From Siphonodentalium dalli (lineage: Eukaryota; Mollusca; Scaphopoda; Gadilida; Siphonodentaliidae), in the NCBI GenBank assembly GCA_032622095.1, contig CP136066.1:105669319-105733318 (forward strand): DNA of 64,000 nt, given 5' to 3'. A program made the translations under genes and the position numbers. The notes beneath the pieces were generated by a model that saw only the letters and a list, made by a program, of their open reading frames with translations, made no database searches and was not told the DNA's origin. This document shows, piece after piece, positions 24,701 through 34,900 of the stretch (positions within the stretch are counted from its first letter, which is position 1; each line of letters begins with the position of its first letter).

Positions 24701-26009
24701 TATAATGCCTAGAACAAAAATTGCTGGTCACAGGTTGATCTATCATCTCTTTATTTACAGGTTCATCAGCATTTAGTGATACATCAGAATCAGGCAATGA
24801 ATCTCCTACTGAGTATTCAAGACTTAAACGGAAAAAGTTCAGGTAGGGAATAATAATGGAAATATTAGAAACAATGGAATATTGGGCCTTTCATTTTGTG
24901 GATGCATTTTATTCTTTATCAATATTCCTGAATATTCTATTTAAAAGGTGTAACTCAACCATATATATATACAGTAATTCTCTTTAAGTAATCGACTCCT
25001 TAACCACAGCAGAATTATGGGTAACTTTTCAGGATTTAGTCAGAAATATGGCTTGTTGCCATTCATCGGAAAGCTCTCCTGAGAGCTTTTTCCGATGAAT
25101 GGCAACAAGCCATATTTCCGACTAAATCCTGAAAAGTTACCCATAATTCTGCTGTGGTTAAGGAGTCTATTACTTAGAGCATTACTGTATACACTACCAG
25201 AATTATGTTGGCAGCTGTGTTTCTATTTGCCTCGACTGTTTTGAAATCCACTGTACAAGAGATACAATTTAGTGACTGCCTCTTCACTATATATGTATAT
25301 ACACGACTGCACAGAAGGCCCAAAAGCTTGTGACTTTCAATTTGATTCAATATTACTGAAAATTCCATACTCTCCAATCATACTAGTTCAGAAAATGCAA
25401 AACATATTCATTAAAAGTCGGAATAAATTTTTGCTGATGAACCAGCAATTTATATATAAGAATGAAGTTGCGTGCTGCCAATTTAGATGCAATATTTACA
25501 AAACTACTTTATTCCATTTTCCCATTTGTTCACTCCCAACGTTGTGTTCCACGTCACTCTAAACATCTAATCTGTGATATTTTTATCTATTTTACAGGCA
25601 TTACAGTCATGTGGTAAAAAGGCTCAAGAGTGAGAAAGTTGTTTGTACCAACAATCCTAGTGACGACCATACATATAGTGTTATTGTAAAAGAAGAACCT
25701 AAAGACGAGCCTGTTGTTGAGTCGCGTACAAAACCGTTTTCTCCAAGTTCTTCCATTGATGAGGAGTATGACTTTGGCAGCGAGGAAGATGAAGAATTCA
25801 GTGATGGCAGCTTCCATAGTGACTATGACGAAGTCGATGGCGATTTCGATGTAAAATCGAAGCCTGATGCAAAACCTCAGCTGAAGGCTCAAAAGTTGAA
25901 ATATGACGAAGATGAACGCAAAAAAATCGCTGACGGAGCTGATGCTTTGCTGAACCTCGCCGGAATCAGAACGAGACGTTCTCCAAGAAAATTGAAACGT
26001 GATAGTTGA
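6153..26009 (+). CDS. FoxN2/3: FoxN2/3-class forkhead transcription factor (7 exons, spliced)
   Basis: Sequence-specific nuclear DNA-binding protein; FOXN3 (CHES1) relatives act mainly as transcriptional repressors. Seven exons join in frame to 462 codons, close to the length of vertebrate FOXN3. Residues ~42-105 are acidic. The forkhead domain starts at K127 ([18 protein letters not shown]) and continues through W171 and recognition helix NSVRHNLS (173-180) to about residue 222. The proline-rich middle is split over small exons. The tail has a VKEE sumoylation-type motif at 356-359, an acidic serine-rich stretch and the conserved ALLNLAGIR at 442-450. The domain sequence matches FOXN2/FOXN3 rather than FOXN1/4 ([20 protein letters not shown]). 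All intron phases agree (0, 2, 1, 1, 1, 2). The start was chosen because MPTK resembles the vertebrate MPPSK region. Invertebrates usually carry one gene for the N2/3 pair. Confidence 0.93.
6777..6901. mobile_element. H1 MITE, copy 5 (degraded)
   Basis: The left end CAGTAATGTCCTAAATAATC and a shortened right arm remain. The arms are uneven because about 60 bp of the centre is lost, and the right end is missing. Confidence 0.75.
6990..7420. promoter_or_regulatory. Candidate non-coding regulatory block in intron 1
   Basis: A repeat-free stretch with a more balanced base composition than its surroundings and many short TF-like words (TAAT, GATTAA, CAAGG, CAGCTG). It has no credible ORF; the 130-codon frame on the minus strand shows no family similarity. 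This is only a candidate based on texture. Confidence 0.2.
8059..8566. mobile_element. H2 (GAGGTCCCC) element, copy 1
   Basis: Two ~85-bp hairpins (8152-8234 and 8440-8522), each of the form ATGAGGTCCCCAGAGGGTGA ... complement, flank a ~205-bp spacer. Outer ends are CAGGCTTGAAAT on the left and a related inverted end near 8545-8566. The spacer contains the words CTACATGGGAGAC and GGATATAGA, which recur in the copies at 56.4 and 59.4 kb, so hairpin-spacer-hairpin is the full mobile unit. Confidence 0.75.
9708..9847 (+). CDS. FoxN2/3: FoxN2/3 exon 2 (end of forkhead domain)
   Basis: Acceptor CTTTATTTATAG; donor AG|GTTTGTGT at 9848. It encodes [20 protein letters not shown] and [10 protein letters not shown], wing 2 and the end of the forkhead domain as in FOXN3, then a Q/P-rich linker. 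Starts in phase 0 and ends in phase 2. The last ~30 bp with the donor are the founder of the tandem repeat that follows in the intron. Confidence 0.93.
9818..10240 (+). repeat. FoxN2/3: 58-65-bp tandem repeat copying exon 2 end and splice donor
   Basis: Seven units. The first is the exon 2 end itself (donor at 9848). Later units carry a copy of the last ~30 exon bases (CCTCAACCTCAGCAATA-like) followed by TG|GTTTGTGTAAATT. Donor-equivalent GT positions are 9910, 10035, 10093, 10151 and 10209; the unit near 9975 has GA instead of GT. Spacing is 62, 65, 60, 58, 58, 58 bp. The last units are the most alike, suggesting continuing expansion at the downstream end. Confidence 0.9.
10241..13216. other. 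Intron 2 sequence, no feature recognised
   Basis: AT-rich intronic DNA. A poly-C run near 10770 and scattered short frames are present. The 114-codon frame at 12425-12769 and the overlapping 69-codon frame at 12753 look like chance hydrophobic frames in AT-rich DNA. Confidence 0.4.
13217..13453. mobile_element. H4 element, copy 1
   Basis: Imperfect terminal inverted repeats: TTAACTATTTCTATACTAA on the left and AGTATAGAAAAGGTTAAT on the right. Inner words TCAGTTATAAAAG, GAAATGTTCAGGTAATAAG and GTTCAACAAA recur in copies near 13.6, 21.8 and 26.9 kb. TTAA at the ends may be the target site. Confidence 0.6.
13596..13790. mobile_element. H4 element, copy 2
   Basis: It carries AATACTCGTTATCCGGTACC, GGAAATGTTCAGATAATAAG and TTGTTGAACTTATTATTTGG, and ends in GGAAAGAGTTAAAT. 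This copy is shorter and its inner part forms a hairpin. Confidence 0.55.
13901..14109. mobile_element. H1 palindromic MITE, copy 6
   Basis: Complete hairpin with TA-type ends (TTTACAG ... ATTACTGTT). The loop is very short (GCTCTAAGC) near 14008. Confidence 0.85.
14850..16250. promoter_or_regulatory. Candidate enhancer block in intron 2
   Basis: The longest stretch of the intron free of all repeat families. It is rich in TAAT, GATA and other factor-binding-like words, with a less AT-rich core near 15440-15700. No ORF of interest. This call rests on texture alone; it would need cross-species conservation to stand. Confidence 0.2.
17193..17427. mobile_element. H3 double-hairpin element, copy 2 (right end truncated)
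   Basis: Left end AACCCTTCAATGACGG, then two hairpins (near 17250-17310 and 17355-17420) each pairing TTCTCTTATATAT with its complement. At 17427 it joins directly to H2 sequence, so the right terminus is missing. Confidence 0.75.
17428..17975. mobile_element. H2 element, copy 2, interrupted by another MITE
   Basis: Half an H2 hairpin (17428-17477, GTGCTAGCATCACTAAATTC to CATTCTGC) and a complete shortened one (17891-17950) are separated by the ACCGCGGT element. The right end CTGCAAATGACAGACACAC matches other H2 right ends. Confidence 0.7.
17506..17846. mobile_element. MITE with repeated ACCGCGGT palindromes
   Basis: Terminal inverted repeats of about 65 bp: TACCGCTATTCTCAAAGTAA on the left, and its imperfect complement (CTTTAAGTATAGCGGTA) at the right end. 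The inner ends share ACGGGGTGA and ACCGCGGTA. The palindrome ACCGCGGT occurs four times (17560, 17672, 17752, 17783) with more GCGGTAT half-sites between. The GC-rich motifs stand out from the AT-rich intron. It lies inside an H2 element. Confidence 0.75.
18669..18893. mobile_element. H1 palindromic MITE, copy 7
   Basis: Complete hairpin; the right arm has small insertions (TCTAATAG and GAGCA). Confidence 0.85.
18894..19649. other. Intron 2 sequence, no feature recognised
   Basis: Non-repetitive AT-rich DNA. The 85-codon frame at 18920 has no recognisable similarity. Confidence 0.35.
19650..20360. promoter_or_regulatory. Candidate regulatory block in intron 2
   Basis: Repeat-free block with near-balanced composition in its second half (20030-20300) and open frames on both strands that show no family similarity. 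It looks like conserved non-coding DNA or an undetected alternative exon, but nothing decides this from sequence alone. Confidence 0.2.
20680..20890. mobile_element. H1 palindromic MITE, copy 8
   Basis: Complete hairpin with a few arm mismatches; loop near 20785 (CTCTGACAGAG). Confidence 0.85.
21678..21739 (+). CDS. FoxN2/3: FoxN2/3 exon 3
   Basis: Acceptor TATTCTTTTTTAG; donor CAC|GTGAGT. It enters in phase 2, encodes [20 protein letters not shown], a proline-rich segment after the forkhead domain, and leaves in phase 1. Phases match both neighbours. Confidence 0.88.
21752..21963. mobile_element. H4 element, copy 3
   Basis: It begins GTGGATTCTCCCATCAGTTA only ~12 bp after the exon 3 donor. 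It shares TATTCATTTGAAGG and GAACATTTCC with copy 1 and ends near AAAGAAAGTTTTAAA. Ends are less clear than in other copies. Confidence 0.5.
22304..22503. mobile_element. H1 palindromic MITE, copy 9
   Basis: Nearly perfect hairpin, missing about nine bases (GACTCC region) in the left arm; loop near 22400 (CTCTGAGAG). It lies in FoxN2/3 intron 3. Confidence 0.85.
22686..22736 (+). CDS. FoxN2/3: FoxN2/3 exon 4
   Basis: Acceptor TTAACTATTTCAG; donor TTG|GTATGA. Phase 1 in and out. It encodes [16 protein letters not shown], comparable in place to the SRGLFPG region of FOXN3. Confidence 0.85.
22830..23660. other. GC-richer insertion-like block in intron 4
   Basis: Base composition shifts to markedly more G+C between about 22830 and 23640, then returns to AT-rich. 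A direct ACTACGGAGAG repeat is near 22870-22895. The minus strand has a 147-codon frame (22918-23361) with overlapping shorter frames, but no family was recognised. It may be an inserted element without visible ends or a retroposed fragment. Confidence 0.35.
24107..24166 (+). CDS. FoxN2/3: FoxN2/3 exon 5
   Basis: Acceptor TTATTTTTCAG; donor AAT|GTGAGT. It encodes [20 protein letters not shown], which aligns with the DIDAASAMMLLN segment of FOXN3. Phase 1 in and out. Confidence 0.88.
24761..24842 (+). CDS. FoxN2/3: FoxN2/3 exon 6
   Basis: Acceptor CTTTATTTACAG; donor AG|GTAGGG. It encodes a serine-rich stretch ([19 protein letters not shown]) followed by the basic LKRKKF, a possible nuclear localisation signal. 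Phase 1 in, phase 2 out. Confidence 0.88.
24972..25187. mobile_element. H1 palindromic MITE, copy 10
   Basis: Complete hairpin in FoxN2/3 intron 6 with loop near 25080. Confidence 0.85.
25598..26009 (+). CDS. FoxN2/3: FoxN2/3 exon 7 (C-terminal tail and stop)
   Basis: Acceptor TCTATTTTACAG at 25586-25597; stop TGA at 26007-26009. It encodes residues 326-462: basic [10 protein letters not shown], the VKEEPKDEP motif (V356-P364) with a sumoylation consensus, a long acidic stretch ([16 protein letters not shown]), then [11 protein letters not shown] and a basic [11 protein letters not shown] end. The LAGIR motif is the C-terminal signature of FOXN2/FOXN3. Confidence 0.93.
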
Positions 26010-26114
26010 CAGTGTGTTGCAAGATATTAGTCTGTTTCTCACTGGGAATGAGTTGGTTTATGGTTTAAGCCAGGCAATTATTACACCTCCTATTTTTCAT
26101 TTCTATTGCTGTTA

Positions 26115-26329
26115 CAGTAATGCCTTAAATAATCGACTCCTTAACCACAGCAGAATTATGGGTGATTTTTCAGGATTTAGTCGGAAATATGGCTTGTTTC
26201 CATTCATTGGAAAGCTCTCACTGAGAGCTTACCCCGATGAATGGCAACAAGCCATATTTCCGACTAAATCCTGAAAAATTACCCATAATTCTGCTGTGGT
26301 TAAGGAGTCGATTAGTTAGGGCATTACTG
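26115..26329. mobile_element. H1 palindromic MITE, copy 11 (in probable 3' UTR)
   Basis: Complete ~100-bp-arm hairpin 105 bp downstream of the FoxN2/3 stop codon. If transcribed it would form a long double-stranded RNA stem in the mRNA. Confidence 0.85.
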
Positions 26330-26859
26330 TACCTTCCAATAGTTCAAAGCTGGCAATCTTGATTCACACCTTGTTGATCTTTTCTATCATTGACATGGTT
26401 ACCTACCCACATTCAAGCTAGGTAATCTGATTTTACATTTTCTGTAGTTTCTAAAAGAATAAGGGAGATATTTGAGTGACTTATTTACCTAATTACATAA
26501 AAACAATGTTTTAGTTAAAACTGCTGTAATCTGAATTTGGGGTGAGGCCTTCGATTGATATTTTCCAGTTTTAATATTGATGGCATTTGCACTACAATAT
26601 GTTCATATCGTATTGCCTGCCTGTAGATAATATATTGAGGAAAACCAACTCACTCCCAGTCTTGTTCCTATGATCGCTCTAATTCTCAAAAATTATAAAC
26701 ATACAAGGTTAACCAATAAGAACAAAGGGAAATAACAATATTGTGGGCTTACTTCTGTGAATCAAACTAATAAGAAGAGTCTGTACCATATCTGTACCAT
26801 ATCGGAGGAGAATAACGTCTGACTGCACACAAATGAAAATATCTGGGACAATTTAACTC

Positions 26860-27012
26860 GTTCTATACTAGATACTCATTAACGAGTAGTTCTCTTAGGA
26901 ATTGTTCAGCTAATAAGTTTCAACAAATGACCATAGGTTGTTTGTTGAACTTATATGTCAACATTTCCCTGCAATATACCTGAGTATATATAATTATGTA
27001 TAGAAAGGGTTA
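26860..27012. mobile_element. H4 element, copy 4
   Basis: Clear inverted ends: TTAACTCGTTCTATACTA on the left and GTATAGAAAGGGTTAAT on the right, with AATTGTTCAGCTAATAAG and TTGTTTGTTGAACTTAT inside. This copy defines the H4 ends best. Confidence 0.7.
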
Positions 27013-28703
27013 ATGGCTGGTTAACATACAGCAATGACTCTTCTGATGAGAATCACTGCATTTTATTCCTTTATAATAAATGAATTTGTTTATGCCTATA
27101 ATGAAAGACACATTGTCATTTCATTGAAAGAATTAAATTAAATTAAAAATTATCTCTCAATGTGCTTGCTTCTTGGATGTGCTTAATGGGATTCAAGAGC
27201 TTCATAGTGGGTACATGCAGAATGATACGGTTCCTCAAAATCATCATTATCAAGAATGTGAAAAAATAGATATACTTTAAAAATCCTCCCAACAAGATAT
27301 CACATGTTGAAACAATTGTTATGTAAACATCAACTGTTTACAGTTACATATTTTCACTACACTTTCAAATGAGACAATTAAATCATGATAGTGAATTTTA
27401 GAAAAGGTCAAGGAATTGAAAAATATTCAGCAAAACAGAGATTTGCAACTGAATATTTGAACCACAATTGATATTGGTGTTATAAATATAACAAAAACAC
27501 AGCTGAAATACATGCAAAATTTTGTGAATGGACAATTATTAATAATGAAAATAGAACACAATGTATCGATTATTCACATTCTAAACGATAAGGATGGTTT
27601 TACAGAGTTTTCTGATGTACCCACTGAAGTGAGTCAATTTGCTTTAGGCCACTCTAAAGCCTTTACTTTACTTTATTAATAAAAGTGTCTTTCTGGATAT
27701 GAACGAGTTTTGTCCTCACCACAGAGTAGAATTAGAGTGATCATTGAATTATTAATAACTAGTAGGCAGTTTCCATTTAATTGGATTCCAGTCTTTATTG
27801 TTATGGGTACAAAGATCATTGTTATGATTATTCATGTTCAGTTATTGCTCTTTTTTAATGTAAATACCTTTATATGTGTTTAGTTTTTGTGCAAAGAAAT
27901 AATTGGTTCAGATTGACCAATATTGGTGCATACTCTACGCAATGTACATGTGCAATTTATTTTGTTATGTCTTGAAACTGGTCAAAATCACACATTTTTA
28001 GTCCTATCCTTCCCAACTCCTATCACATGTTATATTGTGATCTAACAAAATTTTGGTTTATGGTACATGTATGTTGTCATTAATTGATAGCTATAAACAA
28101 ATTAATATCAGTTATGTTTCCTGTCAGATTTCAAAATAAAATTATAAAATAATATTGTTGAAAATCTGAGATATTGACCAGTTTATTGCCACTATTGGCA
28201 TTCATTCACACAATTTCTAAAATTAGTGCAATTTTGACTCATATGCAGCCCTGCCAGTAAATCAATTCAACTAGTAATGACATTAACATTCATTTTCTCT
28301 GAAGGATGCTAGACACCATTGCATTGCGTTGGTCCACTGCAATGAAATCATTTGAATTTTATGATAATGCCAAAATTGTCAAATCTCAACACCTAAATAT
28401 TTATTCTCATAAATACAATTTTTTTTCATGTCATAGATTAATCCACCGTCGTTGATCAATTGAAGAGAAATTTCATGATGCACGCGCTTTAATATTTTTT
28501 AACATAAGGTATGGGTTGGGGCTTGCATTGTGTTGAAAATAGAATCTTTCAGTTGGTTGCATTAACGATACAACATAATGGATGCATTGCAGCCATCTAA
28601 ACTCCCGAATATTATTCACAATGTCTGTATTCCAATTTCAATGCAACGTGCCAATGCATAACTTACCCATAATGCAAAGGACACAACAAATCCATCCAGG
28701 CCT
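27013..28703. other. Intergenic AT-rich DNA, nothing recognised
   Basis: No exon-like frame, RNA gene or repeat family seen. Confidence 0.4.
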
Positions 28704-29128
28704 CAAAATATGGTGCTGGACATTTGTAAAGTGAGGTCCCCAGGGGTGAATTTAGTGAGACTACCCAACACAATGGGCTAGTATCACTAAATTCACCCTT
28801 TGGGGGACCTCATTCTGCTTAGGCCTCATCTTCTCTGGAAAGTATCTTTATTAATATCAAATTATCAAGCTTTGTTTAGTGTAAAGTTTCTTTTTTAGTT
28901 TAGTTTCTCTGCATCCCTAAATTGTCAGACACAATGCATAATCAAGGTGCCCAATGTGTGCACATCACAATCTGTGTCAAGATATCCCATAGCAGATGAG
29001 GCCATGAGTAATGAGGTCCCCAGAGGGTGAATTCAGTGATGCTAGTCAGCTGTGCGGTAGCGTCAATGTATTCACCCTCTGGAGACCTCATTCTGCAAAT
29101 GACCAGCACCATATTTTGAGGCCTAGAT
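28704..29128. mobile_element. H2 element, copy 3 (complete)
   Basis: This copy defines the full element. The left end CAGGCCTCAAAATATGGTGC is matched by the complement at the right end (GCACCATATTTTGAGGCC). Inside each end is a GAGGTCCCC hairpin (28733-28813 and 29012-29094) and between them a ~200-bp spacer. Total about 425 bp. No ORF. Confidence 0.8.
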
Positions 29129-29930
29129 TGATCTAAACACTCCTACAGCATGCCTTCAGTGAAAAATAATAAATCATCAAAAAGCATTTTACAACTGAAA
29201 CCATCTGATGTATTCTCATTATTTGTAACTCGTATGATAGTGCAATCTTCATATGTCAACTTCCAAATTGTCAGCAAATTTTTTCTTCCATTTTTTTTTT
29301 TTTAGCATTTTGAATGTTTTCAAATATACTGCATTTATGGATGTCTTCTACTGATAAGATTCGTAATATACTAGTCATATTATTTACATAATATGGATTT
29401 AGAAAATGTATTAATGCTAACTTAATATATGAAGATGAGTTATATGTTTTAAATCGTGAACATCTGACTGTTTGTATTAGTTTATGGACACCATGTTTAG
29501 TTTAAACATTTTAATGCAAATACAATTTGCTTTTGACTGACAAAGAGATTGGGGCACAAGTTCTAGCACTCAGAATTGCCTGTTGCTGATAGGATCAATT
29601 TTAGTGGCTGGATCAAAATGGAGCTAGATCCAGTCTAATGCATGCAATTCGGGAATAACTTCTTGGATTATATCAGGGTTCATATGCTTGTCTGGAAGTT
29701 TTGAAATTAAAAAAAAAACATCTCCAGGCCTGGTTAAAGGCACACTTTTTAATCTCATTACGAACAAGTTCTGGACAAATCCACTGCTCTCAGCTGCCAG
29801 TCTGGAATTATCTTGAAAGTTCAAAATTATCCTTGAATTACTCTTAAAGTTGGTGCATGTAGATAAAATGTCACTATCACAGGACACTTTTAGAAGATGA
29901 TAATTTAGCTGATACTGAACCATGTTGTGA
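29129..29930. other. Intergenic AT-rich DNA, nothing recognised
   Basis: A minus-strand frame of 99 codons at 29624-29923 has no recognisable similarity. No repeat family was detected. Confidence 0.35.
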
Positions 29931-29934
29931 AAAG

Positions 29935-30184
29935 ATATTAACTATTGACTATAGTGCAGCATTATAGATCCTTTGCCAGTGCAGTCTCTTATGTATGCAA
30001 GTCTCCAATTGGGAGCCTCGCATATATAACATAATATGCACTGGCTTACAAGGTCAAAGATTGTTAGGCCAATGTATTGTTTTGTATATGCAAGGCTCCC
30101 ATGGGTGACTCGCAAATATTAGAGACTGCATTGGCTCAGGGAATTCGCAAAATTTCAGCAAGCTTCCATCATGGAAGTGTTAAA
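29935..30184. mobile_element. H3 double-hairpin element, copy 3
   Basis: Two hairpins, 29983-30043 and 30064-30137, with the linker TGTTAGGCCAATGTATT between them. The left TIR is eroded; the right end reads CATCATGGAAGTGTTAA. Confidence 0.7.
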
Positions 30185-30487
30185 TTCTGTCATACATTTT
30201 ACATTCAACTGAAATCCTGCCCAGTGAAGTCTGGAAAAGTAATAAAATTTCATCGTTGGATAGGTGTATGAACCCTGTGTATACTTCACTGAAGTAATAA
30301 TACATTTGAGTAGTTAGGGAATGAACGTTAATATTTAAACTGTCATCTGCTATTGTTGTGACAAAATGTACTGTTAATCCTGAGCCTATTAGCAACAGCG
30401 ATCTGTTAGCAATTCTCTTTATTTTTATCAATGATTCAAGAACTGAATTTCAAGTTAACTAACAGATTGCCTAGAGAATCTTATGAC

Positions 30488-30752
30488 TAACACCTTTCAT
30501 GAATGGAGCTGCATTGATGCAGCATTAAATATCCTGTGCCAGTGCATTCTCTTATATATGTAAGTCTCCCATAGGGAGCCTCGCATACATAAGAGAATGC
30601 ACTGGCTTACAAGATATATGTAAATGTTGTTAGGCCAATGTATTCTCTTATAAATGTGAGGCCCCCTATGGGAGACTCGCATATATAAGAGATTGCATTG
30701 GCACAGGGTTTTTGTAAAATTTCAGTAAGCTCCAGTCATGGAAGAGTAAATT
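30488..30752. mobile_element. H3 double-hairpin element, copy 4
   Basis: Left end AACACCTTTCATGAATGGAG. The hairpins TTCTCTTATATATGTAAG/complement and TTCTCTTATAAATGTGAG/complement are joined by GTTAGGCCAATGTA. Right end CAGTCATGGAAGAG. Complete copy of about 265 bp. Confidence 0.75.
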
Positions 30753-31760
30753 CTCAAGGTTCTTGGTATAATTAACATAGGAACGGGACCTCTATTCCCG
30801 GAAACTGATTCACAACGGAGGTAGAACATTTGCTGCATTATTACTTGGAAATAAAACAAATCAAAATCCTACCACTCATATTATTTTGTTTTTGTTAAAC
30901 TCGGAGGCTAAATATCGGTGCTTCTGTTTTGTTATGACGAAATTTTAAAACTGCTTTTAATTTGTTAATACTCTCTTGTGCCATTGTTCAACCACATATA
31001 AATTTCTGTCATCCGTTTAAAGATAGTGTATCTCTTCCTAGTTTTATATAGATTCCGGGGTAAAAAATAGATAATTAATTGAGGATACCTGCCTGGAAAA
31101 GCTTATATAAAAAATATCAATTTTATTTAGAATTGATATAAAATTCTCAGGACAGTTTTAGGGTTCTATTTTTATTAAGAACAGAAATCTTTTGAAAAAA
31201 TATGGAACATAAAAAGAGAGACATCTCGATCTTGGCAAATGTCATTTCAACTAGATTTCACAGCGAATTATGCTCGACTGCATCAGAAATAAACCACTAT
31301 ATTATACCTTTATAGACCACTAAATACACAAACTTCAGTTTTATCTTTTTTTATTCACAAAAAAAAGCTATTCGTAGCCTTGCAATTGGGTTTTATAAAA
31401 TGTTATAATTGTTACCCGGAAGAACTACACTATTTTAAGTGCAGTAGATAAATCATTTTGTTTCCTGTGAAATTTCTTAATTGATTAATTTTAAAGAGGA
31501 GGTACCTCTTTGAAAAGACTTTTTCATATTGAATTCCTATCATGATTCTAATGAAACATATTGTCTTTCTAAATAAATCATGTCTCCATGTTTTAATGTT
31601 AAGAAGTGCGTATATATACATTATTAGTGTGAAACCAGGTCAATCACTAAAACATTTAAAAGATATTTTATATTAGCTCCTCAGAATTGGTATCTTAACT
31701 GTATCTTAATAGTAATTTGACTGTCTTAACTACAATTTGTAAGAGGAGTCCATTTTAGCT
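30753..31760. other. Intergenic AT-rich DNA, nothing recognised
   Basis: Strongly AT-rich; short frames only. Confidence 0.4.
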
Positions 31761-31967
31761 TTAACCCTTTATGACGGGAGCTGCACTGGTGCAGCATTAA
31801 AGATCCTGTGCCAGTGCATTCTCTTATATATGCGAGTCTCCTATAGGGAGCCTCGTACATATAAGAGAATGCTTTGGCTTACAAGATCAAGGTAAATATT
31901 ATTAGACATTGTTGGGCACAAGAGTTTTCGCAAAATTTTAGGAAACTCCTGTCGTGGAAGGGTTAAA
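31761..31967. mobile_element. H3 double-hairpin element, copy 5
   Basis: Best-preserved ends: TTAACCCTTTATGACGGGAG on the left and CTCCTGTCGTGGAAGGGTTAA on the right are inverted repeats. The second hairpin is deleted. Confidence 0.75.
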
Positions 31968-34900
31968 CTCCTTTGATTCAGCAGTCACTAGTTCATTCAG
32001 ATTATTTCGCACTTCTTGATAGTAAGATTGAATGTAGTGTTTCTTTGTTCCAAACTTAAAGCAACAGTTTTAAATATCAGCTTTCACCAGTAATATCTAA
32101 CTGAAATTCCTGATTTAGAAGGCAAGGTTTGCTAATTGCCAAAAACTGAAATTCCAGCAAAATACAAAATTTATCATTGATATTTGAGGTTATGGAGAAC
32201 CATTTAATATTTGATCTAGTCACATTTAAAGTCGGAATTAGTGATATGCCGCATTAGCTGAATTAGAATTGAGGTATTATGAGGGGGAAAATTCCTCTTG
32301 TTCTCCTGACATCATAATTGTTGTGAACTAATTTCAATTCATAAGAATGGACCAAAAATATTACTGAAAGTTCATGTTGCTTCATGTTAAAGATAATTAT
32401 TTATTAAGCTAAATATATCTTGTGATATATTTATCATAATTTATGCTCTATATTTAGGAAATTATTCTAATGGAAGGTTTCATATTTAGATCCTTTATCT
32501 TTCAATTTAAGCATTTTTGCTCTTGTTTATCACTGTATAAATCAAGTTAGAAACTACAGATGCTGTGCCAGTCATTTGATAAACTGACAAACCAAAATCA
32601 TTTCCAGGACGTGATATAAATTATTTTGTCATAATGAAGTTCTTATCTGCAAGAAAGCCAAAACTAAAATCCTGCAAAAGCTATGAAGATTGCCAAAACT
32701 GTTTTGAACGGTTCCTCTGACTATGAGGGAAGGTATTTAGTATATAGAACCAATAAATGTTGGTTAGTCAATAATTATTCATGATAAACAGTATTAAACA
32801 CAACAGAATGTCTAGTTGCAACCGAAATCTAGTTAATTGGTGGCCAGAAATGATTTTGGTGCTAAAAAGCATTTAGTTTGTCATTTTGGGTTGGTAAATG
32901 TTTTGAATTTAAGTTTTCTATCATGTTAACCGTTGTTTTAGATTTGAGAAATTTCGTTAGAATTTCCTGTTCCATGGTATTTTATCACACATGCACATGT
33001 TTTCATCCTATGAACAGCATCAGAGGGGTTGAGGTATTGATATGTTACAAATGAAAAACAATTATTATGAAAATTGAGTCGGAATGAGTACAATTAATCT
33101 GGATTTAGATATCACAGATAATTGAAAAAAATCTTCTGACTATATCAGCTAATCGGTAAGACTGCTCTTCACATATCATTTCGTGTGCTGAGCTGTTGAA
33201 ATTGAAATGGTGGAAAAATGAAATGAAGATATTGGGAAACTCCTGTACAATAACGACTCCCAGCCAGTAACATTTAACATTGTTTAAAACTTTGAAATAC
33301 ACATCTCAATTTTGAGTGTTTCGAATTAATAACAAGTGACTGTGATTGCACTGAATTTGGTCTATTAAGTACGGCCATATAACACACTAATTTATATTTT
33401 ACCTCCACACTGTCAAGACATAAGGCAGTCAATGCAATTTCTCATATCAGTTAAAATTAGCATCACTGTACACATTACATTGATGTCTCTCAACCCCTCT
33501 ATCGAGATGAGGTTTTTGCTCAAGATATATACTCATAACGGTAGGCTTCCACTTGATGTGTTCAGATGTTTTTATGGTGCTTTTGTTTAAGATTCTTGTT
33601 AAGGATGCTGTTATGTAGAAGTAGCTACATTCATTCACTGCCATTCTGCAATCGCCAGAAATTTTAAATTGATATTTTGTATGGATTCTAATGTAGTTGA
33701 GGTTCAAAGATAATAGAAAGATTCCGCTTGTAGATATACATAGTTCATTCTGATTGGAGGATAGGTCAGAGTTTGTTATAATAGAATCGGATTATGATTG
33801 ACCCTTCAAATTTATAACAACTAAACCGATTGCCACAAGACACAAGTTCTTAACTTCCACAGTTAAACCTTCTGGAACCACATTCATTATTATACTGCCA
33901 AAGTGTTGTTCAAATTTGTGTAACAAGATGATCCCCAATTGTAAATATTTGATTGCAATCTTGAGTATTCATTGTTGTTATTATATGCCATAATTTACCT
34001 TACAATCTACAAGCGGGACCTCTCTAAGATAAAGAACACCCAGAAATGATGTGTTAGTCCTTTCATTCGTGAATGGATTATTCCATTCAGTTATAAAAGC
34101 AATGATCCATTCTTCATTCTTGAGATGATCAGATTATATAAGCAGATAACATGCAATAAGTTGAACATCCATAGTAATATACCACTAGCTATCATGTGAG
34201 AATGAGTCTACCTTTTATATGGTTAATAGTGCATAGTAGACGATCCTTTTCTGATCGTATGAGTCACATTTTGTAATTGCTGTTTCATTTCTGAACAATG
34301 AGAATTCAACAGTGATGCTTGGGCATTTATACTGCCCCAAATATCTAGCAGGTTTGCAACCTCAATTTAGCAGGTGATATGGATAGAATATTTAGATTAA
34401 CCCTGTAATATATGTTCACTTGCTGCTGAAGTTCAAAATGTCGCCTTAGGCTGTTGTATTTATTAATGGAACATATTTACAAATGAATGAATTGGAATCC
34501 AATGGGTTATCTGCTTATAGTTTGAACATCCCTGTGAATGAAAAATTTGTTCAGCTATATTTGGTAGCAATTATTTCAATTGTGAGGGTAATACCAATTG
34601 CTACTTACTGAAATTTCTAAAACTACATTTATAAATTTATTCAAAACCAGTGTTAGGCCGATATTGGATATAAAACTTCTTTATGTCACATACTACAGAT
34701 TGGGTTGGGATTTCTAAATGTGCAAATACATGTGCTATTTATAGGGTGATGGTATTTATTGGTGCAATATGAGATATTCATTATATTTCCCGGCAACTTG
34801 TCCACCATCATTGTCGTTATATCATAAAACATGATTTTGTTGACATCGACATGTACAAAGACTTCCATCTACTAAAAAATAAAATATACAATACATAAAA

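Larger units (their letters stand above)
26010..27100 (+). other. FoxN2/3: Probable FoxN2/3 3' UTR region
   Basis: Sequence after the stop codon. It contains an H1 hairpin (26115-26329) and an H4 element (26860-27012). The first plausible poly(A) signal that I see is AATAAA at 27075-27080, with another at 27679. The true 3' end cannot be fixed from sequence. Confidence 0.4.

Noticed and set aside
29624-29923. 99-codon minus-strand frame
   Set aside because: No similarity recognised and no transcript-like context.
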